The position numbers were made by a program, and so were the translations under genes. From IMG/VR virus record IMGVR_UViG_3300044821_000165, positions 1 through 36,829 of that record: DNA of 36,829 nucleotides; one strand, given 5' to 3'. This stretch comes from a virus. This document shows, in pieces, positions 16,501-23,367 of this stretch (its first letter is position 1; each line of letters begins with the position of its first letter). Under the pieces are notes generated by a model. That model was not told the DNA's origin. It saw only the letters and a list, made by a program, of their open reading frames with translations, and searched no databases.

Positions 16501-16726
16501 CGGTGCCGGTGGCGTTGTTCATCCCAGGACGATGCACCCAGGCGGTCAGCTTGCTGGTGCCGGTGTTTGAATCCGAGCAGCCGGATCCGCCACAGCCCGT
16601 GGCGCTGTTGTCGATGTAATAGACCGTGCCGGTGGTCTTGCCTGTTGGCACGATCAGCAAGAGAACGCAGATCGCGATCAGGAAAACCAGCAGCGCGGCC
16701 CAACCGATGAAAGAAACTTTCTTCAT
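13571..16726 (-). CDS. large membrane-anchored beta-helix and TIM-barrel-like protein
   Basis: A 1051-residue protein. It starts with a lysine pair and a single strong membrane segment (about residues 6-26), then TGTVYYIDNSATGCGGSGC, the usual start of right-handed beta-helix proteins (pectate-lyase fold), which runs to about 590. From about 600 (PWVRGVVIIMRWAQNQVTNG) to 1040 the pattern fits a glycosidase-like TIM barrel (VVYLRNSLGSGGENF, FGEPLYLEIYAQDY). A shortened W-to-G module lies at 702-749. Many paired cysteines suggest folding outside the cytoplasm. ATG 16726 overlaps the upstream stop as ATGA. It may be a polysaccharide-degrading fibre or a surface enzyme of the lysogen; activity is inferred. 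Confidence 0.7.
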   Translation of the reverse strand: MKKVSFIGWAALLVFLIAICVLLLIVPTGKTTGTVYYIDNSATGCGGSGCSDSNTGTSKLTAWVHRPGMNNATGTAGAYSPQPGDEFIFRGGDTWGAASWPARMDNSTNACGSVGVPIIDGGLDKTWFVGSYFTRPIFSGGGTYPGTRTAPSSAMLEYGYCPHWKLQTVEITGFSVTNTGNSGTTTEGMVACNNTSTCVDFEATDVYAHGWSHCTTPLYPPPGGTCNNGTCNIPYCSDGVAVFYINGQNNALSSVHNSVIDGRDVAEPDCSHAVVAGACHSGAAFGGGPGIQYSNYIAGVANAINENITGVVNHHDLAVIDPQCDFDGVTHANVYQNNIGSSGLYFYNVFVPSIGGCNSPFTPELSSGATGYVFNTVMLNQNASNAQGWLLQGVASSSGITWNAFNNTREPGPDGGSITTPIYTLDYAATSATFNLYNTQGITGGSLNNTIGTGGSRTLNTGTTNSVQSQATWNASGYSLSEAFPFSPMTGGSTVHAGTSEASICALISDTTAAAACLLGTTLGPTEVVGEGGYVVGPSAYTPNTRTTWDQGAYQYLGASTSSSKLPASNVIPMMATPPLVPTTGGCPSGTGGSPGYCAVQANDLPWVRGVVIIMRWAQNQVTNGLDLGVESNTVPGSYSFVNLDTVITGYTSQTCGASLPGGGTPCLVGLVDGSASSATVNANTPLYVFDQPWANAAPNPWVANSTYSYGWTVTYGGNYYQAQPASGTCSAGAVPPTTAGACSWTSFGSTAPPQDASFSSSNPGTTNPNWPVSTTANINSATACGGSACTDTLLQAGFPACWETPCLQAKVNWINNVMTHVANAPYASQVVYLRNSLGSGGENFTRNNTQLQLVCNNSSTCLQNAWVQGVSQIAAGTAAGKPANATFVGMTSISGGALGLTNANADSMAANAVANGLSFGAQGMQYSDLTAFAAGTACTDDWCALFKTYNGRTQLFELQTFAQSDPTCSTGTSSTGCLDKLLPLGAFLRFGEPLYLEIYAQDYRCAYETYIDTLCTSGLAPYVTYQQLFQQLFWAGVPTPAGYGVARGSH

Positions 16727-18894
16727 TGCACGTAACTCAAGACGCCCACCGCCGTGGGCGAAGTGCCGGCCAGCTGCGTACAGAGTGCGTTCGCCACCGC
16801 GGTGACGCCCACGGAAAACGGCGAGGCGACGGGCGCGGTGGTGGAAAGCGGAATCGCGCCCATGAGCGTGGTGGTGCCGGTGCCGCAGTTGGTTCCGGTG
16901 CCGTAGACCAGGGAGAATGTCGGCGAGGTCCCGCCGCCGATCACGATGAACGAACACACGTAAATCTTCTTGCCCGCAGCCAGTGCGATCAGCTGCACCG
17001 CCGACGTGGTGGAAGCGTTGATGTTGATCGAGGCATAGCTGGAGTTGTTGCCCATGCAGCCGTTCGACGTGGTGCGGAAGCTGACCGAGAGGTTGCCGGA
17101 AGCGTCGAGCTGCAGGGGAAGAGTTTGCCCAGTGGTGGGCGCGGGCGCGGCGCTGTTATAGATTCCGCCGGCGACGTCGGTGTAAACCGGAGCGGCGCCG
17201 GGCACGGTGCCCACCATGGCGGTGGCTGGCACGTTGAACGTCGGCGCGCCTGGCAGCGTGGCCCACTGCGGCGTGATGCTGCCTGTGCCGGTCATCAGCG
17301 TGGTCAGGTTGGCGCGCACGTTCACATAGCCCTGCGCCAGCAACAGGAAGGGCTGGTTGGTCGACGCGACGAAGGTATAGGGGTTGGTGAGCTGCGCCAA
17401 CGTGTTCGGGTTCAGCACCTGCGCCACCGGGATCGTCACCCAGTTCACGTTGTCATAAGTTCCCTGGAAGGTGACGGCGCCGCCGGTGACGGTGGTGGTC
17501 TGGTCGAGTTGCACCAGTACCGCGGGCGCGCCCGCGAGCTGGCCCTGCGTAGCCGTGCCCGTGGGATACTGCAGCGTGTTGATGGTGGTGGCGTTGTTCC
17601 ACGCCGTGCCCGCCTTGAACTGCACGCCGGGAAATTCAAGCGTGTTCCCAGCCTGGTCCGCCTGGATGGCGACGGTCTGCGCGGCGGTGGGCGCGGGCAT
17701 GGTGGTGTTGTACTGGCTGAGTGTGGCGAGTGCGTTGGTGGGCGCTGCGCCGGCCGCGACGGTGGCATCAATGGAAGCGCCGCCGCCGCCCGAGACTCCG
17801 ACTTTCTGAATGCCGGCGGCCGCGAGCGTGACGGCTTTGCCGCCGATAAGTTCAACGTCCGCCGTCACCTGCCCGACGCCTGGCGTGGCATTCACCGTGA
17901 CGACTGCGGTGCCGGTGGCAACGGTATTGCCGCAAACTTCGGCGCTGGTCGCGCCCTGGGGAACGATGTTCCATTGCCCATTGGCGGTGATGGTGGCTGC
18001 GCTCGAAGCCGCGGGGAATGTGGCATAGACGAGAGCGTTGGTGTAGTTGGTTCCATCGATCGAAACTTTCGGCTGCAGCGTTCCGGTCCAGGTTCCGCTG
18101 ACAACGACTCCGATCTCGCTCGCGCCGCCGACGGCCACGACGGCGCACTGCGAGGCCGTGATGTTGGTTGCGCCCGAGGTGGCAGTGACGTTCTGAATAT
18201 TCACGCCAACGTTGCCGCTGCTGTCGGTGGCGATCGCCTGCTGGTTCCCGCTGCCGTTCTTTCCGGCGACCAGCAAGGCTTTCGAGGGTACGGCGGAACC
18301 GGTGGATCCATCGGCCGCGTCGGTAGTAAGCCAGGGAGTGCTGTTGGCGGTGTTGCCCGGCTGCACGGTCCATGTTCCCGACTGCGCAACATTCTGAGGG
18401 TTGGGGAAGTTGCTAACCGTGACGTTGCCGCCGCCACCACCGCCGCTGCTCGATGGTTGGCTCACATAGCCGAAAAGCATGACGGTGACCGAGCCCGAGC
18501 CTGTGATGCTCGGCGTGAGCTGACCGTAGAGTGTGGGCGTGGTCGCAGTGGTGTTGCTGTAGGATCCGGCAGCCGCCGCCGATCCGATGGTGGCCGCGGC
18601 GATAATGCCGCCCGTGGTCCAGGACGTGCCGGTGGCCGAAGAGTCCAGCGACAACGTAGCCGCAGAGACTGTGCCCGTGGGGACGAAGAGGACCTGCCAA
18701 AACGTGAGCCCCTTCACCGAAAACGCGCCGGTCGCGGTTGACGACGAATTGAAGGTGCAGGTGAGCCCCAGTTGCCACGGCTGGGACGATCCGGAAATGG
18801 GCGTGCACCCGGTCTGCGCCTGGCCGCTGGGAACGAGACACAGCAACAGGAAAAGGGCGAGGCCGAGCGGAACAAAATAGCGATTCGGTTTCAT
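16723..18894 (-). CDS. secreted fibre-like beta protein
   Basis: A 723-residue protein with a standard signal peptide (MKPNRYF, hydrophobic core, then SGQAQ before a likely cleavage site near residue 27). The rest is low-complexity beta sequence rich in T, S, G, A and V, with repeated GTW(T/N) units, a glycine run near 155, and phrases such as TDSSGNVGVNIQN and LPLQLDASGNLSVSF that recur in phage structural proteins. AAGGA lies about nine bases before ATG 18894. It is coupled to the 1051-residue gene by ATGA, so the two are probably made in fixed proportion. A surface fibre or adhesin is the best guess; no enzyme motif is seen. Confidence 0.65.
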   Translation of the reverse strand: MKPNRYFVPLGLALFLLLCLVPSGQAQTGCTPISGSSQPWQLGLTCTFNSSSTATGAFSVKGLTFWQVLFVPTGTVSAATLSLDSSATGTSWTTGGIIAAATIGSAAAAGSYSNTTATTPTLYGQLTPSITGSGSVTVMLFGYVSQPSSSGGGGGGNVTVSNFPNPQNVAQSGTWTVQPGNTANSTPWLTTDAADGSTGSAVPSKALLVAGKNGSGNQQAIATDSSGNVGVNIQNVTATSGATNITASQCAVVAVGGASEIGVVVSGTWTGTLQPKVSIDGTNYTNALVYATFPAASSAATITANGQWNIVPQGATSAEVCGNTVATGTAVVTVNATPGVGQVTADVELIGGKAVTLAAAGIQKVGVSGGGGASIDATVAAGAAPTNALATLSQYNTTMPAPTAAQTVAIQADQAGNTLEFPGVQFKAGTAWNNATTINTLQYPTGTATQGQLAGAPAVLVQLDQTTTVTGGAVTFQGTYDNVNWVTIPVAQVLNPNTLAQLTNPYTFVASTNQPFLLLAQGYVNVRANLTTLMTGTGSITPQWATLPGAPTFNVPATAMVGTVPGAAPVYTDVAGGIYNSAAPAPTTGQTLPLQLDASGNLSVSFRTTSNGCMGNNSSYASININASTTSAVQLIALAAGKKIYVCSFIVIGGGTSPTFSLVYGTGTNCGTGTTTLMGAIPLSTTAPVASPFSVGVTAVANALCTQLAGTSPTAVGVLSYVQ

Positions 18895-18912
18895 GATGGG
18901 GATTTCCTTCTT

Positions 18913-19305
18913 TTAGCTCGCGCCACCGGCGTTCGAGTTGATTTCGAAGCAGTAGATCTTGAGCTGCATGTGCATCTCGTCGGGATCGACGACTGCGGCG
19001 ATCTGAAATGTGCGGGTGGATCCCGCTTCGTTGAACTGCATCGTCATGCTCTCCAGCACTCCCAGCCGGTAGGTGATGACGGCCAGGTGAGAGACTCGCT
19101 GCGCGATCTGCTGCGCTTTGTCGAGTTCGTCGCCGGCCACGGCGTAGAGAGCGGCCCACGTGGTGAAGGCCGGGCTGGCCGGCCCGACGATGCCGCCAGC
19201 GCCCGCGGCGCCAGGCGAGCAGAACGTGACCTGGCGGTTGAGCGCACCCGGCGGCACGAGCTGGCCTGCGCGCGGCAGGCCAGCGGAAAGCCTTCGTAGC
19301 GACAT
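18913..19305 (-). CDS. head closure / head-tail adaptor protein
   Basis: A 130-residue protein like the head-tail joining family (SPP1 gp16 / HK97 gp7 type). It has the family's order: an N-terminal LNRQVTFCSPG strand, TTWAALYAVAGDELDKAQQIA, the SHLAVITYRLGVLESMTMQF strand and FQIAAVVDPDEMHMQLKIYCFE at the end. It closes the filled head and forms the tail docking site. Its start overlaps the upstream stop (TAATG). It is followed by the two large secreted-protein genes and not, as usual, by gp10 and the tail terminator. Confidence 0.85.
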   Translation of the reverse strand: MSLRRLSAGLPRAGQLVPPGALNRQVTFCSPGAAGAGGIVGPASPAFTTWAALYAVAGDELDKAQQIAQRVSHLAVITYRLGVLESMTMQFNEAGSTRTFQIAAVVDPDEMHMQLKIYCFEINSNAGGAS

Positions 19306-19754
19306 TAGTTGGTCTGAAGCACCGCAAACTTCACGGCCACGTTGCTGCAGGTCATCTGGATCGTCCCGCCCTGCTGCCAGCCGGTGAGGTTCTTCATTTG
19401 CACCGCGGCGATGACGCCGGCGGCCACCGAGTAGCTGGTGAGGGAAGTGTCGAGACGGTTGAGGCTGTCGGCCACGCTGGTGACGGTGAAGGTGTAAGTG
19501 CTGCCGCCGGTGTTGTTGACCAGCAGCACCTCACGGCCCGTGGACGCGAACGAGTTGCCGTTCGTCGTATCGCAGGCGGTGAAGGTGAGGTTGAGCGAGC
19601 CCGCGGTGATGGGCGCATTCGCCGATCCGTTGATGAGCAGCACCTGGGTGCTGAGCAGCGTGGGTGTGGCGAAGGCGGCGATGCTCGACATGGTGACGAG
19701 CAGCAGCACGGCGGTGATGCGCGTGAACAGCGAAGGCTTTTTAGTCGGGTGCAT
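19305..19754 (-). CDS. neck-region structural protein with a signal peptide
   Basis: A 149-residue protein. The part after residue 28 follows a small phage structural family found next to connectors (TPTLLSTQVL, GREVLLVNNTGGSTYTFTV, SVADSLNRLDTSLTSYSV, VAVKFAVLQ at the end). Here it is preceded by a signal-peptide-like leader (KKPSLFTRITAVLLLVTMSS). ATG 19754 has AGGAG 11 bases upstream; an internal ATG inside the leader has no ribosome site, and the longer frame from 19784 would include the ribosome site as coding. It lies between connector and head-closure genes. Cytoplasmic assembly and a signal peptide do not fit together, which makes it a key gene to test. Confidence 0.7.
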   Translation of the reverse strand: MHPTKKPSLFTRITAVLLLVTMSSIAAFATPTLLSTQVLLINGSANAPITAGSLNLTFTACDTTNGNSFASTGREVLLVNNTGGSTYTFTVTSVADSLNRLDTSLTSYSVAAGVIAAVQMKNLTGWQQGGTIQMTCSNVAVKFAVLQTN

Positions 19755-19793
19755 AAGGGTGAGTTCTCCTGTTGTAAATTGCATCGAAATCGA

Positions 19794-20693
19794 TCAGCCT
19801 CTGGTGCCGCTGAGCTGAGGAACGCGCCAGCGCCAGAGCATCCGCTCCAGCGCGGGATTCTTGGAAACGGAACCAGCGACGGACGCTTCGCGGTTGTAGT
19901 AGCCATCGGCAATGATGATCCGCATGGCCTGGCGCAAGGCCGCGGGCGCTGCTTTGCCGTCGTTGCCATAGCCCGCGGTGAAGTGAATCTGCACGGCGTT
20001 CGGAACGTAGAGCACGGGCGGCCAGGTCTGCCCTGGCATGGGGAAAATTCTCGGCGGGCAACTGTCGGCGTCGTAAATAAAATCGCCGGTATCAGGCAGT
20101 GCGCCCATGCACGTCCAGGTGAGCATGCCGTCGACGGTGGTGCTGCCCGAAAGCGTTGCCCACGTGGGCTGGGTTGTGCCCGACATGGAAGTGGAATCCT
20201 CGTCGCCTTCGCTGACGGCCGTGACCTGCTGCAGGTTGCCGTGGGAATCCTGAATCTGATCGCCGAGCGAATACTCGTGCAGCGGCTGCCAGTTGAACTG
20301 CGCGGGATAGAGCGCCTGGATCTGCTGGGTGACGCTGTCGGTGTAAGTGATTTTCGAAACCGACTGCAGCGGCGACCGCATCAGCTTGATCATCTGCGAA
20401 TAGTTCCACAGCGTGGTGGAGTACCGGGGCAGCGAGTAGTAGCTGGGCGGGTAGGCCATCTGCGACATCATGGAATCGACAAAATAGGGGAAGGAGTCGA
20501 GCGACTGCCGGTAGCCCTTGTTGACGATCGAGCGGCCAGTGAAGCCTTCCACTTCCTCACGCGCCGACTGAATGAGATCGGCGATGTAGAGATCGTCGCC
20601 CGTGGTGGCGCCGTCAACTTTCAGGAAGTTCTTCACCGCGGCAACGGTGAGCGGTTCGGCGACCGGCGCGACTTCTTCGACTAGATAGGCCAT
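19794..20693 (-). CDS. gp6-like head-tail connector with inserted carbohydrate-binding-like module
   Basis: A 299-residue protein. The ends match the HK97 gp6/SPP1 gp15-type connector: LTVAAVKNFLKVDGATTGDD and LIQSAREEVEGFTGRSIV at the start, SPLQSVSKITYTDS in the middle, and PNAVQIHFTAGYG with ALRQAMRIIIADGYYNREA at the end. Residues 135-198 (W to G, with SHGNLQQVTAV, TTQPTW and DGMLTWTCMG) are an insertion shared with the tail-tip protein. The family is usually about 100-200 residues, so the insert explains the extra length. The connector forms a ring below the portal; an outward-facing module there would decorate the neck of the virion. Confidence 0.85.
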   Translation of the reverse strand: MAYLVEEVAPVAEPLTVAAVKNFLKVDGATTGDDLYIADLIQSAREEVEGFTGRSIVNKGYRQSLDSFPYFVDSMMSQMAYPPSYYSLPRYSTTLWNYSQMIKLMRSPLQSVSKITYTDSVTQQIQALYPAQFNWQPLHEYSLGDQIQDSHGNLQQVTAVSEGDEDSTSMSGTTQPTWATLSGSTTVDGMLTWTCMGALPDTGDFIYDADSCPPRIFPMPGQTWPPVLYVPNAVQIHFTAGYGNDGKAAPAALRQAMRIIIADGYYNREASVAGSVSKNPALERMLWRWRVPQLSGTRG

Positions 20694-20706
20694 GAAGGGT
20701 CAGTTC

Positions 20707-20889
20707 TTAGCGGCGTTGCTTCGGGCGCGCTCCGGCTTGCGCAGGCGCGACGGCGCGTTCGGCGGATTGCGCCACGGCCATCGATTCAACCTCGTCGGCG
20801 GTGCCGCCGAGGATCATGGCGCGGGCAACGTCAGGCACCATCTCGGTGACCTGGCCAGTTTCGCGAATGCGAATGGTGATAAAGCCCAT
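20707..20889 (-). CDS. small unknown head-module protein
   Basis: A 60-residue protein with the beta start MGFITIRIRETGQVTEMVPDVA (in short: an amphipathic strand pair followed by a helix ARAMILGGTADEVE) and a basic tail PKQRR. The start at 20889 is fixed by GGAGG eight bases upstream, which also overlaps the end of the preceding gene. This type of short protein after the capsid genes is common in HK97-like phages, but no function is known to me. Confidence 0.7.
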   Translation of the reverse strand: MGFITIRIRETGQVTEMVPDVARAMILGGTADEVESMAVAQSAERAVAPAQAGARPKQRR

Positions 20890-20893
20890 GGGT

Positions 20894-21160
20894 TCAGCCT
20901 CCAAACAGTCTTTCGAATTCTTCCGCGAGCTGGTCATCGTTCAGCGGAAAGTCGAACGCGAGTTGCAGCTCGTCTCGGCGATTTTTCTTCCTCGGCACGG
21001 GCGCAAGCCGCGCCGGCCCCGAGATGCCGGGCGAGGGCCTTTTGTTCGGACGGTAAAACGCGCCGCCCTCGGTGGCAGCGAGCACGCGATCGGCGAGGGC
21101 GTGGCCGCCGCCCGCCGATCGCACGGCTCGAAGGTGATACTGCCGGTTGAACAAGAGCAC
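20894..21160 (-). CDS. unknown 88-residue head-module protein
   Basis: The protein begins at a GTG (21160), five bases after the stop of the decoration-like gene. Its middle is basic (RKKNRRDE) and its end is acidic and helical (FPLNDDQLAEEFERLFGG). The acidic end and the nearby strong ribosome site of the next gene support translation of this frame. The start is uncertain (TTG two codons later is possible). No family is recognised. Confidence 0.55.
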   Translation of the reverse strand: MLLFNRQYHLRAVRSAGGGHALADRVLAATEGGAFYRPNKRPSPGISGPARLAPVPRKKNRRDELQLAFDFPLNDDQLAEEFERLFGG

Positions 21161-21165
21161 CTCTT

Positions 21166-21699
21166 CTAGGTGATGGTGACGCCGCTCGATGCTTCCACCA
21201 GCCAGAAGCCGGCGCGGGCTACGAGGGTGACAAAACTTCCCCTTGTGCCGTTGAAGGTAACCACGTGGTGAGCAGGAACAATCTTGCTTGCCGCCGTGGT
21301 GACGGTGTGGGCGTTGCCGCTGTTGTCGAAAATGGTGATCGACAGCCCATCGTTTCCGCCGGCAGAGGGAGCGCCCGCCACAGGCGTGGCCAGAGTAGTC
21401 GCGTCGACGCCGGCAGTTTCGATGAAGGAAGTTCCGCAGATGGGCGGTACTGCGTTTGCGCCCAGGACTCCGCCGCCGCCGGTGATGACGTCGGTGGTGC
21501 CAGTGAGAACTTCATATTGGAAGGGAACGTTGGCGGCCTGGCCGAGGATGGTGTCCTGGTCAGGCGAACTGGGTCCGACGAGCGGACTCTGATTCTGCAC
21601 GGTGATCAAGGTGCCGAACGCCACGAGACCGAGCGCCAGCAAAGCCTTCATCGTGCCCGCCAGAGTGATGGAAGCGAACATCAAAGCTGCGAAGTGCAT
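21166..21699 (-). CDS. decoration-like structural protein with N-terminal membrane segment
   Basis: A 177-residue protein just downstream of the capsid gene, the usual place of head decoration proteins. Residues 110-177 carry a beta pattern common in phage structural proteins: GNDGLSITIFDNSGNAHTVT, then HHVVTFNGTRGSFVTLVARAG and WLVEASSGVTIT. Residues 1-34 are extra and hydrophobic (MHFAALMFASITLAG and LLALGLVAFGTLITV). ATG 21699 has AGGAG eight bases upstream, and its 91-base leader is longer than most gaps here. ATG 21651 inside the leader (MKALLALG) would still leave a membrane segment. Capsid decoration is inferred only from position. Confidence 0.7.
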   Translation of the reverse strand: MHFAALMFASITLAGTMKALLALGLVAFGTLITVQNQSPLVGPSSPDQDTILGQAANVPFQYEVLTGTTDVITGGGGVLGANAVPPICGTSFIETAGVDATTLATPVAGAPSAGGNDGLSITIFDNSGNAHTVTTAASKIVPAHHVVTFNGTRGSFVTLVARAGFWLVEASSGVTIT

Positions 21700-21790
21700 A
21701 AAGATTTCTCCTGTTTCTGAAATTTGTGGGGAAGGGTCGACCAGATCAGCCGCCAGCGGGATCCGCCGGCGGCTGAGAACTGGGCGGCGT

Positions 21791-23221
21791 TTAGCTCGCG
21801 GCCTGCTGCAGGTAGTTCACCGGGTGCGTGCCGGCGTCGAGCAGGTTTCCGTCATAGCGGGCGAAGCCGATGTAGGCCACCTGGCCATAGTCGGCGAAGC
21901 GCTCGTTCAGGGTGAGGACCCCGAGTTCTTTCACGCGCCGCACGATGTACTTGTCGAGACGGCCGAACAGCATCGTCTTCGCGTTCAACGCGATCTGCGC
22001 CATGTCGTTGTTGATGGCGTAGGGATAGCCGTTGAACGTGTTGGGATCGCCGGCAGCCAGGCCCGACTTCCACAGCGGGCGGCCATATTTGTCGAGCAGG
22101 CCCTTGCCGAAGCGCAGCACCTGATCGTGCATCATGTACTTCGCCCCGAGGCGATAGGCGGGATCGACCGTGTGTTCGAGGTTGATCACGTCTTTGGAAC
22201 CGTAGGACGTGCCGCCGGTTTCAGCGCCGCTCGTGTTGGCGGAACTGCCCTGCGCGATCAGGCCCACGCCATACGCCGGCGTTGCATTGGCCGCGCCGTT
22301 GTTGGCGACCACCGCGGTGACGATGCCCAGCGGTTCGGTGCTGCCCGCGCCCACCGTGAACTTGGTGTTCAGGATGCGGCCGAGGCGAATCGCGAACAGC
22401 TTGACCAGAAAGGATTTCACATCGAACGCGGAATCCTGCAGCAGTTCGAGCGAGACCTTCGTCATCTTGGTGGAGAATTTGTAAGCGCCGAAGAGCACCT
22501 GTCCGATGTTCACGTCGGCGTCGCTGACCTGCTGACCTTCGCCCACCAGCTCGCCGGTTACAGCAGTGTCGTTGGCGGTCGGGTAAGGCAAGGGCTGGCC
22601 GGTGGCGGTGTCCATGATTTCAGCCACTTCGAGCATGGATCCGTACCACTTCATGGCTTCCTCGACTTCGTAGACGAAACCTTTGGGCACGAAGTAGCCG
22701 CCGAGGGTGTTGGTGCCGATGCCCATGTCGCGGTATTCCGGCGCGGCGCCCATCACGATGCTGCGCGAAGCGGAGTCTCCGCCGTCACGCTGCGAGCAGC
22801 GGACAAATGCCTTCCAGAATTCGTCGTCCATGGCCTCGACCGTGCTGCGCACGTCGGCGGGCACGTTCTGCAGCGCTTTCACGCCGTGACGCTTCAGGCT
22901 GCGGTTGTAGACGGCGACGGCCGAGCGGCGGGCTTCCACGTCGACGCTGCCAGTGATGGAGCCTTCGCGGCGGCCGCTGGGGTCGGTGAAGCTGGCCAGG
23001 CGCGACTCGCGGTTCAGGTCGTCCTGCAGTTGCTTGCGCTCGTCTTCGAGCACCTGCATGCTGTCGAGCACGAGATCGACCTTCGCGCCGATAGCACGCA
23101 CTTCGGAGAGGTTGTTGTTTTTCCGCGCGGCTTGCAGCTGCGTGCGGAGGCCTTGCAGTTCGGACCCTTCGTTGATCTGGGCGATCTGCTGAGACAGTTC
23201 GCGGATGCGAGTGAGACTCAT
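21791..23221 (-). CDS. HK97-type major capsid protein with delta scaffold domain
   Basis: A 476-residue protein. Residues 1-75 are a coiled-coil (RIRELSQQIAQI, LEDERKQLQDDLNRES), the built-in scaffold (delta domain) that the prohead protease removes. The shell domain begins near residue 150 (SIVMGAAPEYRDMGIGTNTL, GGYFVPKGFVYEVEEAMK) and shows HK97-fold segments: YKFSTKMTKVSLELLQDS, FAIRLGRILNTKFTVGAGSTEP (in part) and DPAYRLGAKYMMHDQVLR, with the FNGYPYAINNDM motif. It follows the protease gene as expected. ATG 23221 has AAGGA about nine bases upstream. The long leader (about 150 residues) is at the upper end for this family. Confidence 0.95.
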   Translation of the reverse strand: MSLTRIRELSQQIAQINEGSELQGLRTQLQAARKNNNLSEVRAIGAKVDLVLDSMQVLEDERKQLQDDLNRESRLASFTDPSGRREGSITGSVDVEARRSAVAVYNRSLKRHGVKALQNVPADVRSTVEAMDDEFWKAFVRCSQRDGGDSASRSIVMGAAPEYRDMGIGTNTLGGYFVPKGFVYEVEEAMKWYGSMLEVAEIMDTATGQPLPYPTANDTAVTGELVGEGQQVSDADVNIGQVLFGAYKFSTKMTKVSLELLQDSAFDVKSFLVKLFAIRLGRILNTKFTVGAGSTEPLGIVTAVVANNGAANATPAYGVGLIAQGSSANTSGAETGGTSYGSKDVINLEHTVDPAYRLGAKYMMHDQVLRFGKGLLDKYGRPLWKSGLAAGDPNTFNGYPYAINNDMAQIALNAKTMLFGRLDKYIVRRVKELGVLTLNERFADYGQVAYIGFARYDGNLLDAGTHPVNYLQQAAS

Positions 23222-23367
23222 AGGAGTTGTTCCTTGGGTTGGGTGAATTCGGCCTCGCCGGCGGGCGCCGCCCGCGCGGGTTGCACGTTTCGGGAATCAC
23301 ACTTCGGCCATCACGCCAGGCCCCGTTGGGCGTGGGATTTCCCGGTCAATCGGTGTGTCGGAAGTCT
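23222..23367 (-). other. structured leader between protease and capsid genes
   Basis: This 146-base non-coding gap is the longest in the head module. It contains a GC hairpin GCGGGC/GCCCGC (23261-23275) and a CACGCC/GGCGTG pair (23312-23334). It may set the high capsid-to-protease ratio by RNA stability or processing. No promoter boxes are evident. Confidence 0.4.

Noticed and set aside
16726-18741. 671-codon plus-strand ORF over the 723-residue gene
   Set aside because: Arginine/glycine-rich shadow sequence without domains; the minus-strand frame has a signal peptide and ribosome site.
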